From Gordonia gummivorans (GTDB taxonomy: Bacteria; Actinomycetota; Actinomycetes; Mycobacteriales; Mycobacteriaceae), in NCBI RefSeq assembly GCF_022513585.1, contig NZ_JAKWBF010000029.1, positions 1 through 64,000 of the forward strand: a stretch of 64,000 bases of DNA, read 5' to 3'. Positions 36,644-46,400 of the stretch are shown here, in pieces; the stretch's first letter is position 1; the number at the start of each line of letters is the position of its first letter. Position numbers and translations under genes: made by a program. The notes under the pieces were generated by a model that ran no database searches, was not told where the DNA came from, and worked only from the letters and a program-made list of their open reading frames with translations.

Positions 36644-37963
36644 ATGACCTCATCCACTGGGTCGTCGGCAGATCCGTCGCCGACAGATCTCATCGTGACC
36701 GACGCGCCGGTCCGGCGTTCGGCGGTCCGTCGCCGTATGTTCGAATCCGATTCGGCCGAACCTGATCTCGACCGTGTCCGACGAATCGGTGCACGATTTC
36801 TCGGGCTGGGGTTCATCGGATACCCGGTCGTCTCGGTGTCGGCGATCATCTCCTCGGCGTCGTTGACCGCGCCATGGTGGCCTCCGCTGAGTGTCCTGCT
36901 GTCGGTCGGGCCCGGAATCCTGTTGGTCGCGGCGAGCTTTCGTCCCGGAACGGGATGGTTGAGTCCCCTCGCGACGGCAACCTCGGCCGGCTATCTTCTC
37001 GGGGTCGCGTTGTGGTTTCCGGCCTGGGACGGGACGACGATCTCCACAGCGAGCGACTCAGCACAGTGGATGATCGCGTTCTGTGGTATGCCGAGCATGG
37101 TCCTGATGCTGGTGCATCCTCTGCTCGGTGTGGCCGCGATGATCGTGGCGTCGACGGCGGCCAGTGTCTCACAGCAACTGGGCAGGTTCGGTGAACTGAA
37201 CAACGATCTGCCGTTCGAGATCCTGTGGACGGTGGCGTTCATCTCGGTGTTCCTGGCCATCGCGCTGGTCGCGACTCGCACCGGACGCATGCTCGACGAA
37301 ACCCGTGAAGAGACCTACCGGAAAGCGGCGGGCGTGGCGGCCGCAGCATCCCGCCAGATGGAGAAAGTGCGATTCGATGCCATCGTCCATGACCGGGTCA
37401 TCGCGTCGTTGCTCGCGGTGGGCCCCGGACGTCCCGATGCACACCTCGCCGGGCAGGCGGCGTCGGCACTGGAGGAACTGGCCCGGGTCCCGGATCCCGC
37501 GGCCGATCACCTCGACATGTCGCGTGACGAAGTGATCCGGCGTATCCGTTCGGCGGCTGGGGAGATCTCCGAACGGACCGACGTCGAGATCCTCGGTCGT
37601 GCCGATCTCGACCCGGATGAGATCGGGACGAGCGCCGCCCGCAGCGATGGGCCCGAGGCGGGATTCCCGGCGCAGGTCGTCGATGCGGTCGTGGAAGCGA
37701 TGTCGGAAGCGCTGCGCAACGTGGTCCGCCATGCCGGGGCTGATGCGGAGTCCGCCGTCATCGTCCAGCTCACCGCGAATGCGCTGAGCATGGCGGTCGT
37801 CGACGACGGTGCGGGATTCGATCCGGACGCGGTCGCGCCGGGGCGAATCGGGATCGCGGTGAGTATTCGCGAGCGCATGGCGCAACTCCCCGGTGGGAGT
37901 GCTCGGATGACGAGCCGGGTCGGACGGGGCACCACCGTCCAGATCGCTTGGAAACGCGCATGA
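36644..37963 (+). CDS. Membrane sensor histidine kinase-like protein (NarL-type partner family)
   Basis: 439 residues from ATG 36644 (GAGGGTGGG just before it; the TTG at 36608 is too close to its purine run). Residues about 45-225 hold several hydrophobic helices, followed by a helical dimerisation segment with a candidate phospho-acceptor in 'FDAIVHDRVIASLLAV'. The C-terminal GHKL ATPase shows the N-box 'EAMSEALRNVVRHAGADA' and G-boxes 'VVDDGAGFDPDAVAPGRIGIAVSIRERM' and 'GRGTTVQIAW'. It probably senses a membrane or extracellular signal. No response regulator gene follows; instead there is a coupled partner gene. Confidence 0.75.
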   Translation: MTSSTGSSADPSPTDLIVTDAPVRRSAVRRRMFESDSAEPDLDRVRRIGARFLGLGFIGYPVVSVSAIISSASLTAPWWPPLSVLLSVGPGILLVAASFRPGTGWLSPLATATSAGYLLGVALWFPAWDGTTISTASDSAQWMIAFCGMPSMVLMLVHPLLGVAAMIVASTAASVSQQLGRFGELNNDLPFEILWTVAFISVFLAIALVATRTGRMLDETREETYRKAAGVAAAASRQMEKVRFDAIVHDRVIASLLAVGPGRPDAHLAGQAASALEELARVPDPAADHLDMSRDEVIRRIRSAAGEISERTDVEILGRADLDPDEIGTSAARSDGPEAGFPAQVVDAVVEAMSEALRNVVRHAGADAESAVIVQLTANALSMAVVDDGAGFDPDAVAPGRIGIAVSIRERMAQLPGGSARMTSRVGRGTTVQIAWKRA

Positions 37964-39045
37964 ATGATCGCGACCTCGGACGGGGTCCGGTGGTCAGCGC
38001 CTTCGGGATAGGCTCGCGTCCGCTGTGGCTGACGATGGGTTTCTTCGCGGTCGCTTACCTCGCGGTCACGGTCCACACCAACGCGGGCCTGGCCGGTCCG
38101 CTGGAGTGGGCGGGGCTTCTGAGCGGGTATGCCCTCATCGTCGTGGCCGCCCTGGTGATCCTCACCGCCCCCGGGGACCCGTTTCCGCGGCGCTCGACCG
38201 CGGTGGTGGCCGTGCTCGGGGTCGCCGCCCTGGCGGTGACGCTGTTCTCGCTGCCGTCCCCGCCGGAGCTGGCCTTACAGACCGGACCGGTGACGGGGGC
38301 GTCTGTGGTCATCCTCGCCCTCCTGGCGGTTCGCGGGCGGCCTCTCGCGGCGTGGGTCGCGAGCGGATGCATCTCGGTGATCGCGGCGGTCTGGGCTCAC
38401 GTGGCCACACTCGATGCGATGTGGGGTCTGTCGATCACCCTGCCCGGCTACGCGATCATGATCATGGGGTCGCTGTTCTCGGTGATGCTGCGACCGATGG
38501 CTCGCAACATCTACGCATTGCGTGAGGCCAACGAGCGACAGGCGGCGCTCGATGCCGCAGCCGCGGCCGCCACGGAGGTCCGCGCCCACCGGCTCGCAGC
38601 CCTAGACGAGCGGGCTCGGCCGATCCTCACCCGAATCGCCGAGCGGCACGAATTCAGCGAGGACGAGGTGGCGACAGCGCGACTTCTCGAGGCTCAGTTG
38701 CGCGACGGCATCCGGGCCTCGGGACTAGATCTACCCGACGTGCGCGTTGCTGCGTGGCGAGCCCGTCAGCGGGGCGTCGAGGTGGTCCTGCTCGACGACG
38801 GTGGACTCACCGAGTTCAACGGCGACGGGTGGGCAGTCCGCGAGCAACTCGTGGCACGCGTGATCCGGACTCTCGACGAGACCGATCACGGACGGGTGAC
38901 GGTCCGCATCCAGCCTCCGGGACGGCCCACGATCGCTTCCATCAGCGTCGAGACCCCGGATCGGCACGATCGCTACGAGTACGACCGTTCCGAGTTCAAG
39001 GCCGGCGATGTTCTCGCTGCGAGCACGGCGCCGGGGACCGGCTGA
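37960..39045 (+). CDS. Membrane protein paired with the histidine kinase; kinase-like but without visible catalytic motifs
   Basis: 361 residues, start overlapping the kinase stop (ATGA). Residues about 25-180 contain five to six hydrophobic helices. Then comes an Ala/Glu/Arg-rich helical stretch ('REANERQAALDAAAAAATEVRAHRLAALDERARPILTRIAERHEF') like a signalling helix/dimerisation region, and a mixed C-terminal domain of about 120 residues. No H-box, N-box or G-box is visible, so it looks like a degenerate or non-kinase partner. It may modify signal input or phosphotransfer of its neighbour. I do not recognise a named family. Confidence 0.55.
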   Translation: MNDRDLGRGPVVSAFGIGSRPLWLTMGFFAVAYLAVTVHTNAGLAGPLEWAGLLSGYALIVVAALVILTAPGDPFPRRSTAVVAVLGVAALAVTLFSLPSPPELALQTGPVTGASVVILALLAVRGRPLAAWVASGCISVIAAVWAHVATLDAMWGLSITLPGYAIMIMGSLFSVMLRPMARNIYALREANERQAALDAAAAAATEVRAHRLAALDERARPILTRIAERHEFSEDEVATARLLEAQLRDGIRASGLDLPDVRVAAWRARQRGVEVVLLDDGGLTEFNGDGWAVREQLVARVIRTLDETDHGRVTVRIQPPGRPTIASISVETPDRHDRYEYDRSEFKAGDVLAASTAPGTG

Positions 39046-39192
39046 CGGCTGGCGACCCGGACCGACGGGGCCGGCAGCAGGACCGGTCGCAACGGGCCGA
39101 TCGGAGTGCGCGGTCCCGGTTGTGTCTGGCTATGGAGCCCGGTGATCACACCGGCGAACAATCGTCAGCCGATCGGTCTCTTATCAGGTGCC

Positions 39193-39223
39193 CTGAAACA
39201 GATCGCACCGGGCCACCTATAGG
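39193..39223 (+). promoter_or_regulatory. Weak candidate promoter for the exporter operon
   Basis: TATAGG at 39218-39223 with CTGAAA at 39193-39198 (4 of 6 to TTGACA, spacer 19). It is about 85 bases before the exporter ATPase start, in a 262-base gap that has no gene. Suggestive only. Confidence 0.25.
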
Positions 39224-39307
39224 CTGAGTGAGGTTACTCGCCCCGGATAGCTGAGCAGTCGACGACCGGGCGGGCAACACCCGACGCAAACCAACGACTA
39301 GGACCTC

Positions 39308-41014
39308 ATGGCGGACTCCGATGATCGCTCCTCCTACGACGGCCTGCAGCCGTCGACGGGGAGGACGGAGCAGTGGCGTGAATCGCGTCCTTCAGCCGAG
39401 CCGGCTCAGGGCGCTATGAGCTGGATTCCCGACGAGGATCCGACACTCCGGCAGCTGCGAGCGTGGCGCGCGGAGCTCGATGCCCTCGGTGAGCCCAGGG
39501 CGCCCGCAGACCCCGTGGCATCCGCAGACCATGAAGTATCTGCCTACCCTCAGGTATCTGCAGACCTTGAAGTACCTGCCTACCCTCAGGTATCCGCAGA
39601 CCCTGGGGCGTCGGCAGGCCCCGAGGTATCCGCAGGCAAGGTGAACGGCGTTCCGCTGGCGGATCGCGATTCACTGACTCCCAGCGACGACCGGCCCAAG
39701 GGATTCGGCGCCCGCAAGAACATGCCGGCGCGTCCGCAGCCTCGGCGCACGCGGCACCGAAAGCCCGACGACGGGCTCGAGCCACACCGACAGCACGACC
39801 GCGCTGGCCGGCGGCATCCCAGCGCCTGGGTCATCCCGGGCATTGGATGGACGCCGACCGGGGAGTCGACCATCGAAGAACCTCTCGACGATGGCGCGGG
39901 GCCACCGATTCCCTACGGTGGGCGTGTCGGTTGGGATGTGACCGGGCTGCAGGAACCCCCTGCGAAACGGCCGGAGATGATGGTCGGTATGTCAGCAGAG
40001 CCCATGGCGCAGTCGCAGGCGGGTGACGTCTCCTCATCGTCGCTCGAGCCGGTACCGGCGGTCGAGGTCGGCGAGAGCACCGAGATCGCCATCGAAGCAG
40101 TCGGCCTTCGGAAGAGTTTCAAAGACTTCGTCGCCGTGGATGGAGTCAGCTTTCGGGTCCCCAGGGGCAGCATCGTCGCGCTGCTCGGCCCGAACGGCGC
40201 AGGCAAGACGACGACGGTCAACATGCTGTGCACGTTGCTGAAGCCGGACGACGGCACCGCCGTGGTGGCCGGCCACGACGTGGTGAAGGATGCTGCCGGG
40301 GTCCGTCGATCTGTCATGCTGACCGGTCAGTTCGCGGCGCTCGACGAAGGGCTGACCGGACGTGAGAACCTGATCATGTTCGGTCGCCTGCTCGGCTTGC
40401 GGAAGAAGGCGGCGAAGGCCAGAGCAGATGTCCTGCTCGAGACCTTCGGACTCGAGGAAGCCGCCAACCGCAAGGTGGGCAAGTATTCAGGCGGTATGCG
40501 TCGGCGTATAGACGTGGCCTGCGGTCTGGTGACGGAGCCCGAGGTGGTGTTCCTGGACGAACCGACGACGGGCCTGGACCCGCGGAGTCGACAGGACGTG
40601 TGGACGCTCGTCGAACGGTTACGAGACTCCGGCACCACGGTGCTGCTCACCACCCAGTACCTGGAAGAGGCGGACAGACTGTCGGACAACGTGGTCGTGA
40701 TCGACCACGGCCGAGTGATCGCCGAAGGGACCTCCGACGAGCTCAAGGCCCAAATCGGCAGCGCCTTCTGCGAGATCACACCTGTTCAACCGGCGTCGCT
40801 GCCGAGGCTACGCGCCGAGCTCGCCGACGTGGTGGGCCTGCAGGTGACCGAGGTCAACGACCGTATCTCGGTACCCGCGCCGAACGGCGTGGAGACGCTG
40901 GCGCAGGTCATCGCCGCTGCGAAAGCGGCTGAGATCCCGCTCGCGGACATCAGCCTGCGCCGCCCGTCGCTCGACGAGGTGTTCATGTCGCTGACGGGCG
41001 GGAACAGACGATGA
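39308..41014 (+). CDS. ABC exporter ATPase (DrrA-like) with long N-terminal extension
   Basis: 568 residues. The ATPase domain begins near 257 and is complete: Walker A 'GPNGAGKTTT', Q-loop 'LTGQFAALDEGLTG', signature 'YSGGMRRRIDVA', Walker B 'VVFLDEPTTGLDP', and the DrrA-type C-terminal tail ending 'LRRPSLDEVFMSLTG'. The first 255 residues are additional: low complexity, Pro/Arg/Asp rich, with a 12-residue repeat around 79-105. DrrA proteins are usually 310-330 long, so the extension is unusual. It powers export of a peptide or lipid product with the two permeases behind it, with which it overlaps by ATGA. Confidence 0.85.
   Translation: MADSDDRSSYDGLQPSTGRTEQWRESRPSAEPAQGAMSWIPDEDPTLRQLRAWRAELDALGEPRAPADPVASADHEVSAYPQVSADLEVPAYPQVSADPGASAGPEVSAGKVNGVPLADRDSLTPSDDRPKGFGARKNMPARPQPRRTRHRKPDDGLEPHRQHDRAGRRHPSAWVIPGIGWTPTGESTIEEPLDDGAGPPIPYGGRVGWDVTGLQEPPAKRPEMMVGMSAEPMAQSQAGDVSSSSLEPVPAVEVGESTEIAIEAVGLRKSFKDFVAVDGVSFRVPRGSIVALLGPNGAGKTTTVNMLCTLLKPDDGTAVVAGHDVVKDAAGVRRSVMLTGQFAALDEGLTGRENLIMFGRLLGLRKKAAKARADVLLETFGLEEAANRKVGKYSGGMRRRIDVACGLVTEPEVVFLDEPTTGLDPRSRQDVWTLVERLRDSGTTVLLTTQYLEEADRLSDNVVVIDHGRVIAEGTSDELKAQIGSAFCEITPVQPASLPRLRAELADVVGLQVTEVNDRISVPAPNGVETLAQVIAAAKAAEIPLADISLRRPSLDEVFMSLTGGNRR
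39542..39602 (+). repeat. In-frame 36-base direct repeat within the exporter ATPase extension
   Basis: Two 25-base blocks, 39542-39566 and 39578-39602, differ at one base and lie 36 bases apart, so each unit adds 12 residues (AYPQVSAD-type). Shorter degenerate copies flank them. This is the mark of slippage growth in a disordered segment. Confidence 0.7.
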
Positions 41015-41838
41015 CGGCGGCGGTTTCGTCAGGGGGCCTCGCGCTGCCGCAGGCGATCGTCCGCATCAGCGCCCTGCAACAGTGGTGGGTTCTCACAAAC
41101 CGCGGACTCACCAAGGTCGTACGAAACGGCGAGGTCCTGTTCGCGCTCGTGTCGCCCTTGATGCTGGCGGCATGCTTTTATCTCCCGCTGCGAAGTCTGG
41201 TGGCCGAACTCGGTTACAACTATGCCCAGTTCCTGATGCCGATCATCATGCTGCAATCGATGTCCTTCGTGGCGAGCGCGGCGGCGATGAGGTCTGCGAT
41301 GGACGGGCTGGAGGGGGTCCATGCGCGATTTCGGGTGTTACCCATGGCTGAGCTCGTGCCGGTGCTGGCGCGCACCACGACAAACGTCGCCTTACTTCTG
41401 GTAGCCGTGATCTGTGGTCTGTCGGTGTGCTGGATGATCGGCTGGCGGCCGCTGTCCGCAGAGGATGGCGGAACGGGCTGGTCCGGCACCCTTGTGGCGG
41501 TCTCGGTGGTGGTCGCGTTCGGCCTGCTGCTCGCGCTGTGCGCCGACGGGATCGGGCTGGTCGCGAAAACGCCCGAGGCCACCAGCCAACTCATCGCCTT
41601 TCCCACGCTGATCCTGGGCATGCTCTCAACCGGCTTCATGCCGCTCGCTGCGTTCCCGGAGTGGATTCAGGGCTTCGTGAAGAACCAGCCGATTTCGCAG
41701 ATCGTCTCGGTGATGAACAGGGCGCAGTCGGGGACGTTGACCTGGCAGACCTTCGCCCCGACCGTGTACTGGTGCCTGGGTTTGCTGGCCGTGGCGGTGT
41801 TGTTGTTCGGCACATATCAACGGAGGACTGCACGATGA
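41011..41838 (+). CDS. ABC exporter permease (DrrB-like)
   Basis: 275 residues with six hydrophobic segments, of the ABC-2 type. Stretches such as 'GEVLFALVSPLMLAACFYLPLRSL', 'YAQFLMPIIMLQSMSFVASAAAMRSAMDGLEG', 'RFRVLPMAELVPVLAR' and 'LISTGFMPLAAFPEW'-like 'LSTGFMPLAAFPEWIQGFVKNQPISQI' fit DrrB/daunorubicin-type permeases. The ATG overlaps the ATPase stop and its own stop overlaps the next gene. The three genes form one exporter whose likely load is the product of the NRPS genes downstream. Confidence 0.85.
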   Translation: MTAAVSSGGLALPQAIVRISALQQWWVLTNRGLTKVVRNGEVLFALVSPLMLAACFYLPLRSLVAELGYNYAQFLMPIIMLQSMSFVASAAAMRSAMDGLEGVHARFRVLPMAELVPVLARTTTNVALLLVAVICGLSVCWMIGWRPLSAEDGGTGWSGTLVAVSVVVAFGLLLALCADGIGLVAKTPEATSQLIAFPTLILGMLSTGFMPLAAFPEWIQGFVKNQPISQIVSVMNRAQSGTLTWQTFAPTVYWCLGLLAVAVLLFGTYQRRTAR

Positions 41839-42668
41839 CCGCGGAGCTGTCCGCCGCCCTGCGCTTTCCCGAGCCTGATCGGCTGTCCGAGGGTGCACCG
41901 AAGGCGTGGCGAAACCAGACGCTGGTACTCACCGGGCGTCAGTTGCTGGTGGCCTCACGCGACGTTCCGACGCTGGTACAGGTTCTCGTGTTCCCCGCGC
42001 TCACGATGCTGATGTTCAAGGTGGTGCTCGGGGACATCGTCGGAGGTGCGACCGGACAGGACAGTGCCTTCGGTACGGTCCCGCTGGTCGTCCTGGTCAG
42101 CGCGATGTCGGGGTCGGTCGTGGCGGCCACCAGGCTGAACATGGAACGCAGAACCGGACTGTTGAGCAGGCTGTGGGTGCTTCCGGTGAACCGGTCGGCC
42201 GATTTCTCCTCCCGGATCTGCGGCGAACTCGCTCGCATCCTGGTCACGACGGTGTTGATCCTGGCGGCGGGGCACCTCATCGGTTTCCGTTTCACCCAGG
42301 GAATCGGACCGGCCATCGGCCTGGTGGCGATCGCGCTCGCCTACGGCGCGGCCTTCGCGATGGTGACCCTGGCGTGCGCGGTGAACGCGAGTCCAGGTGC
42401 CCCGTTGGTCCAGTACCTGGGACTCGGAACGACGTTGATGATGTTCTTCAATTCCGGATTCTCGCCGGTGGAAGCCTATCCGGGCTGGTTGCAGCCCATC
42501 GTCGCCAACCAGCCGATGACTCCGGCGATCGAGGCGATGCGGGCGCTGGCGGCCGGTGGGCCCGTGGCCGGCGATCTCACCAAAGTGCTGATCTGGACCG
42601 GTGTGCTCGTGGTGGCCGGCTTTTATCCTGCATTGCACGGTTACCGCAAGGCCGCCGCCGGTCGCTGA
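41835..42668 (+). CDS. ABC exporter permease (DrrC-like)
   Basis: 277 residues from ATG 41835 (GGAGGA ten bases upstream). Same ABC-2 architecture as the preceding gene: 'LLVASRDVPTLVQVLVFPALTMLMFKVVLGD', 'GLLSRLWVLPVNRSADFSSRICGELARILVTT', 'NSGFSPVEAYPGWLQPIVANQPMTPAIEAMRAL'. The paralogue pair with an ATPase recalls DrrA-DrrB-DrrC sets that export lipids (PDIM) or peptides in mycobacteria. A longer frame begins at 41427 inside drrB and is rejected. Confidence 0.85.
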   Translation: MTAELSAALRFPEPDRLSEGAPKAWRNQTLVLTGRQLLVASRDVPTLVQVLVFPALTMLMFKVVLGDIVGGATGQDSAFGTVPLVVLVSAMSGSVVAATRLNMERRTGLLSRLWVLPVNRSADFSSRICGELARILVTTVLILAAGHLIGFRFTQGIGPAIGLVAIALAYGAAFAMVTLACAVNASPGAPLVQYLGLGTTLMMFFNSGFSPVEAYPGWLQPIVANQPMTPAIEAMRALAAGGPVAGDLTKVLIWTGVLVVAGFYPALHGYRKAAAGR

Positions 42669-42847
42669 CGAATCGAGTAGCATCGCAGCAAACCGCGCAG
42701 GTCGCGGGCACTCCTACAAACAAATGAACTTGTGTGGCATCCTCCCAGCGTGCCGGTTCGGTGCCCTCGAACAGAGTTGTAACGAACACTGGGATCGTGG
42801 ACGATGAACGGTGAGGAGATCGCACCCCTTGACGGACAGGAACCCCC

Positions 42848-43273
42848 ATGCTGCGTACCATGATGACCTCGAAGATTCATCGAGCGACTGTTACCCAGGC
42901 AGATCTGCACTACGTCGGGTCGGTCACCATTGACGAGGACCTTCTCGACGCCGCGGGAGTGCTGGAGGGCGAGCAGGTCACGATTGTCGACATCGACAAC
43001 GGGGCGCGGCTGGTCACCTACGCCATCAAGGGTGCTCGTGGAACCGGTGTGATCGGCATCAACGGTGCGGCGGCACATCTGGTGCACCCGGGCGACCTGG
43101 TGATCATCATCGCCTACGGCATGCTGAACGAAGCCGAGATCCGCGAATACTCGCCGAACGTGGTGTTTGTCGATGGGCACAACCGTATCCTGACTGAGGG
43201 TCATGATCCCGCCGAGGTTCCTGCCTTCAGCGATCTGAAGGACCCGCGGGTTCCCGTGCTTGTCAATGGCTGA
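42848..43273 (+). CDS. panD: Aspartate 1-decarboxylase
   Basis: 141 residues. The self-cleavage site Gly24-Ser25 ([17 protein letters not shown]) which forms the pyruvoyl group, '[23 protein letters not shown]' and '[22 protein letters not shown]' are intact, so it should be active. It makes beta-alanine from aspartate for pantothenate and thus CoA and phosphopantetheine arms. Usually panD lies with panC; here it stands alone between exporter genes and NRPS genes. It could be the only copy or a dedicated second one. Confidence 0.95.
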   Translation: MLRTMMTSKIHRATVTQADLHYVGSVTIDEDLLDAAGVLEGEQVTIVDIDNGARLVTYAIKGARGTGVIGINGAAAHLVHPGDLVIIIAYGMLNEAEIREYSPNVVFVDGHNRILTEGHDPAEVPAFSDLKDPRVPVLVNG

Positions 43274-43447
43274 CACCCGCAGCGAGTAGCCGGCACGGAA
43301 GGGGCCGGTGATGTGATGTGCTCGATCGAGATGCCTGCGAGTCCGCTGCCTGCACCCCTCGCACAACCGTGATCGGGGCGTGGCTCCGGACAACATCGGC
43401 GCACATCTAGCCACTGGGAGTGATCGGGTGCCTCTCGGCCGACCGCG

Positions 43448-46400
43448 GTGACAGACCGCGAGTCGGTGCCGACGATGGCGCGACTTCGGCGAGCCGAGGA
43501 GAGATTGGAAGCAATGGTTGGGGCGGAGCAGCCCGAGGAATCGACGAGTTTGCGTGAGCTACTGCCCTTGACACCCGCCCAACGGGGGATGTGGTTCGCG
43601 GAAACACTCTCTCACCACTACTCGGTGAACATCGCCCAGTACGTCGTGATCCGGCACGAGCCCGAAGGGTTCGACATCGACCTCTTCGTGAACTGCTGCG
43701 AAGAGGTCGGCAGAAGCGTCGAGTCGCCCTTCGTGCGATTGGTCGAGGTCGATGGCGTGCCGATGCAGTACGTCGATCTCGCGTATGACCAGCACATGGA
43801 CGTCCTCGACTTCCGCGGAGAGCCCGATCCGGAAGCGGCCGCGATAGCCTGGATGCAGGCGGATTACCGACGGCCCGTCGACCTCCTCAACGATCAGTTC
43901 ATCGTGATCTCGCTGTTGCGTGTCGCCGCCGACCGTACGCTCTGGTACAACCGCTGTCACCACATCATCCTCGACGGCTATGCAGCTCTGTCGGTCATGC
44001 GTCGCACTGTCGACCGCTACAACGCCCTGCGTCGGGGTGCGGAGCCGGTGGACAAGCCGCCGATGACAATGGCCGAGATCGTCGCGTACGAGGACGCCTA
44101 CCAGACCAGTACCCGCCGGCTGAAGGACCGGGAACACTGGCTGACGCGGGTGCGCGACCTCCCCGAGCGGGTCACTCTCTCGCACAGTTCGGCCAATGCC
44201 CCGGTTGTCCTGGACAACATCGTCGTCAGCACTCAGCTCGACCCGGGGCTTCAGCAGCGGCTCGTCGCCACCGCGCGCGACTGCGATTCTTCGATGGCGG
44301 TTCTGCTCTCAGCGGCGTTCGGGGCCTTCCTTGCCCGGATGACAGGCGCCGACGACGTCGTGCTGAGTCTTCCGGTCACCGGCCGATCCACCGCGGCCGT
44401 CAAACGATCCGGCGGGATGGTCTCGAACATCCTGCCCATCCGGTTGCGTGACGTCTTCGACGTGACGGTGCGTGAGTTGATCGCCGCGACGCAGTTGGAG
44501 CTCACCGGCGCACTCCGACATCAGCGCTACCGCTCCGAGGACATCAAGCGGGACGCAGGGCTCGATGGCAGCAGCTATGGGTTCGGACCTCGGATCAACA
44601 TGGTCTTCTTCGATGAGCCCATCGTCATCGACGGTGCCGACATCGAGTACCGAATCCTGACCTCGGGCATGCTGGAAGACCTGCTGGTCAACCTCTACCA
44701 ATCGGGTCCCGGCGCGCCGTTGGTCGTGGACCTTCACGGTAACCCGAACCTGTACACGCAGGCGGAGATCGAGTCGCACCATCGGCGCTTCCTGGATTTT
44801 GTCGACGAGTTCATCAGCCGTCTCGACACGGCGATTCCCGACCTGAATCTGCTGGTGGCCGGAGAAGCCGACCAGCTGGCGGCGTTCGAAGACGGACCTG
44901 TGGTCGCAGGGACGACCGACCTGGGATTGCTGGACGCATACCTCGATCAGGTGGCGGCGCATCCCGACCGGATCGCGGTGGCAGACGACACCAGAGAGTG
45001 GACTTACGGGCAGTTCGACGCCCTGAGACGTTGTGTCGCGCGGGACCTGGCGGCCCGAGGGGTGTCGCCCGACGATCGTGTGGCCGTGCAACTCGACCGG
45101 AGCATCGAGCAAGTCGTCGCCATCTACGCGGTCGTCTCGCTCGGGGCTGCCTACGTGCCGCTGGATCCGGGTGCGCCGGCGGTCAGACGCCAGGCGGTCC
45201 TGTCGACCGCGCAGCCGCGCCTGGTCATCGACGCCGAGTATCTGGTGTCCATCGGTTTCACCGCGTCGGCGGGTGACCCCGAGACACCCGCGGCACCGCC
45301 CATCAGCCGTGGACACAGCGCTTATGTGATCTTTACGTCGGGTTCAACCGGTGTACCCAAGGGCGTCGACGTTCCGGTCTCGGCCGTCGCGAATCGTCTG
45401 GCCTGGATGCAGGTCAACTATCCGATCGGCGACGCGGACGCGGTTCTGTACAAGACCCCGTTCACCTTCGACGTCTCGGTCTGGGAGTTGTTCTGGCCGC
45501 TCCAGGTCGGCTCGCGCATGGTGATCGCCCAGGCGGATGGCCACCGTGATCCCGACTATCTGCGCAGGCTGATCGCTCACCGCGGCGTGACTACGATGCA
45601 TTTCGTCCCGTCGATGCTAGAGGTGTACGTAGACGCCACACCGCGGGGAACGCCGCTGCTACCACCAAGCGTGAGACGCGTATTCGCTTCCGGCGAAGGG
45701 CTTCCCGCCCGGTTGGCCGAGCGCGTGGTCAGGGCCTCCGATGCCCAGTTGGTCAATCTCTACGGACCGACCGAGGCGGCGGTCGATGTGACCGAGTACT
45801 CGGTGCGCGGCGGCGAAACGGTGGTTCCGATCGGTCGGCCGGTGCCGAACACCCAGACGTACATCCTTGACGATCGCCTGCGTCGGGTCCCGATTGGCGT
45901 CGCGGGCGAACTCTATCTTGGTGGCGCGCAACTTGCCGACGGGTACGTCGGGCGGGAGGCGTTGACCGCCGAGAGGTTCGTTGCCGACCCGTTCGGAAGC
46001 GGCGTTCGGATGTACCGTACCGGGGATCTGGTGCGGTGGAACGCCGACGGCGACATCGAGTACATTGGGCGCACCGACTTCCAGGTCAAGATCCGCGGGC
46101 AGCGGGTCGAACTGGGCGAGATCGAATCGGTGCTGTTGTCCGAGGGCAGCGTGGACACCGTCGCGGTACTGGTGCGGAGCGACACCGGCTCTCCCGCGAT
46201 CGTCGGCTATGTACGGTCCTCCGCCACCGGTGCCGACGCGGCAGAACTCACCGACCGCCTGCTCCATTGGTGCGCGCGGAATCTTCCGCGTTACATGATT
46301 CCGGCCGCGCTGGTGGTGCTGGACGTTTTTCCCACCAACTCGTCGGGAAAGCTCGATCGCGCAGCTCTTCCCGCTCCCGAGTACTCCTCGGTCGCGGATG

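Noticed and set aside
42669..42847. MbtH-like gene expected near NRPS
   Set aside because: No frame with the MbtH pattern is present here or elsewhere in the window; it may lie beyond the end.
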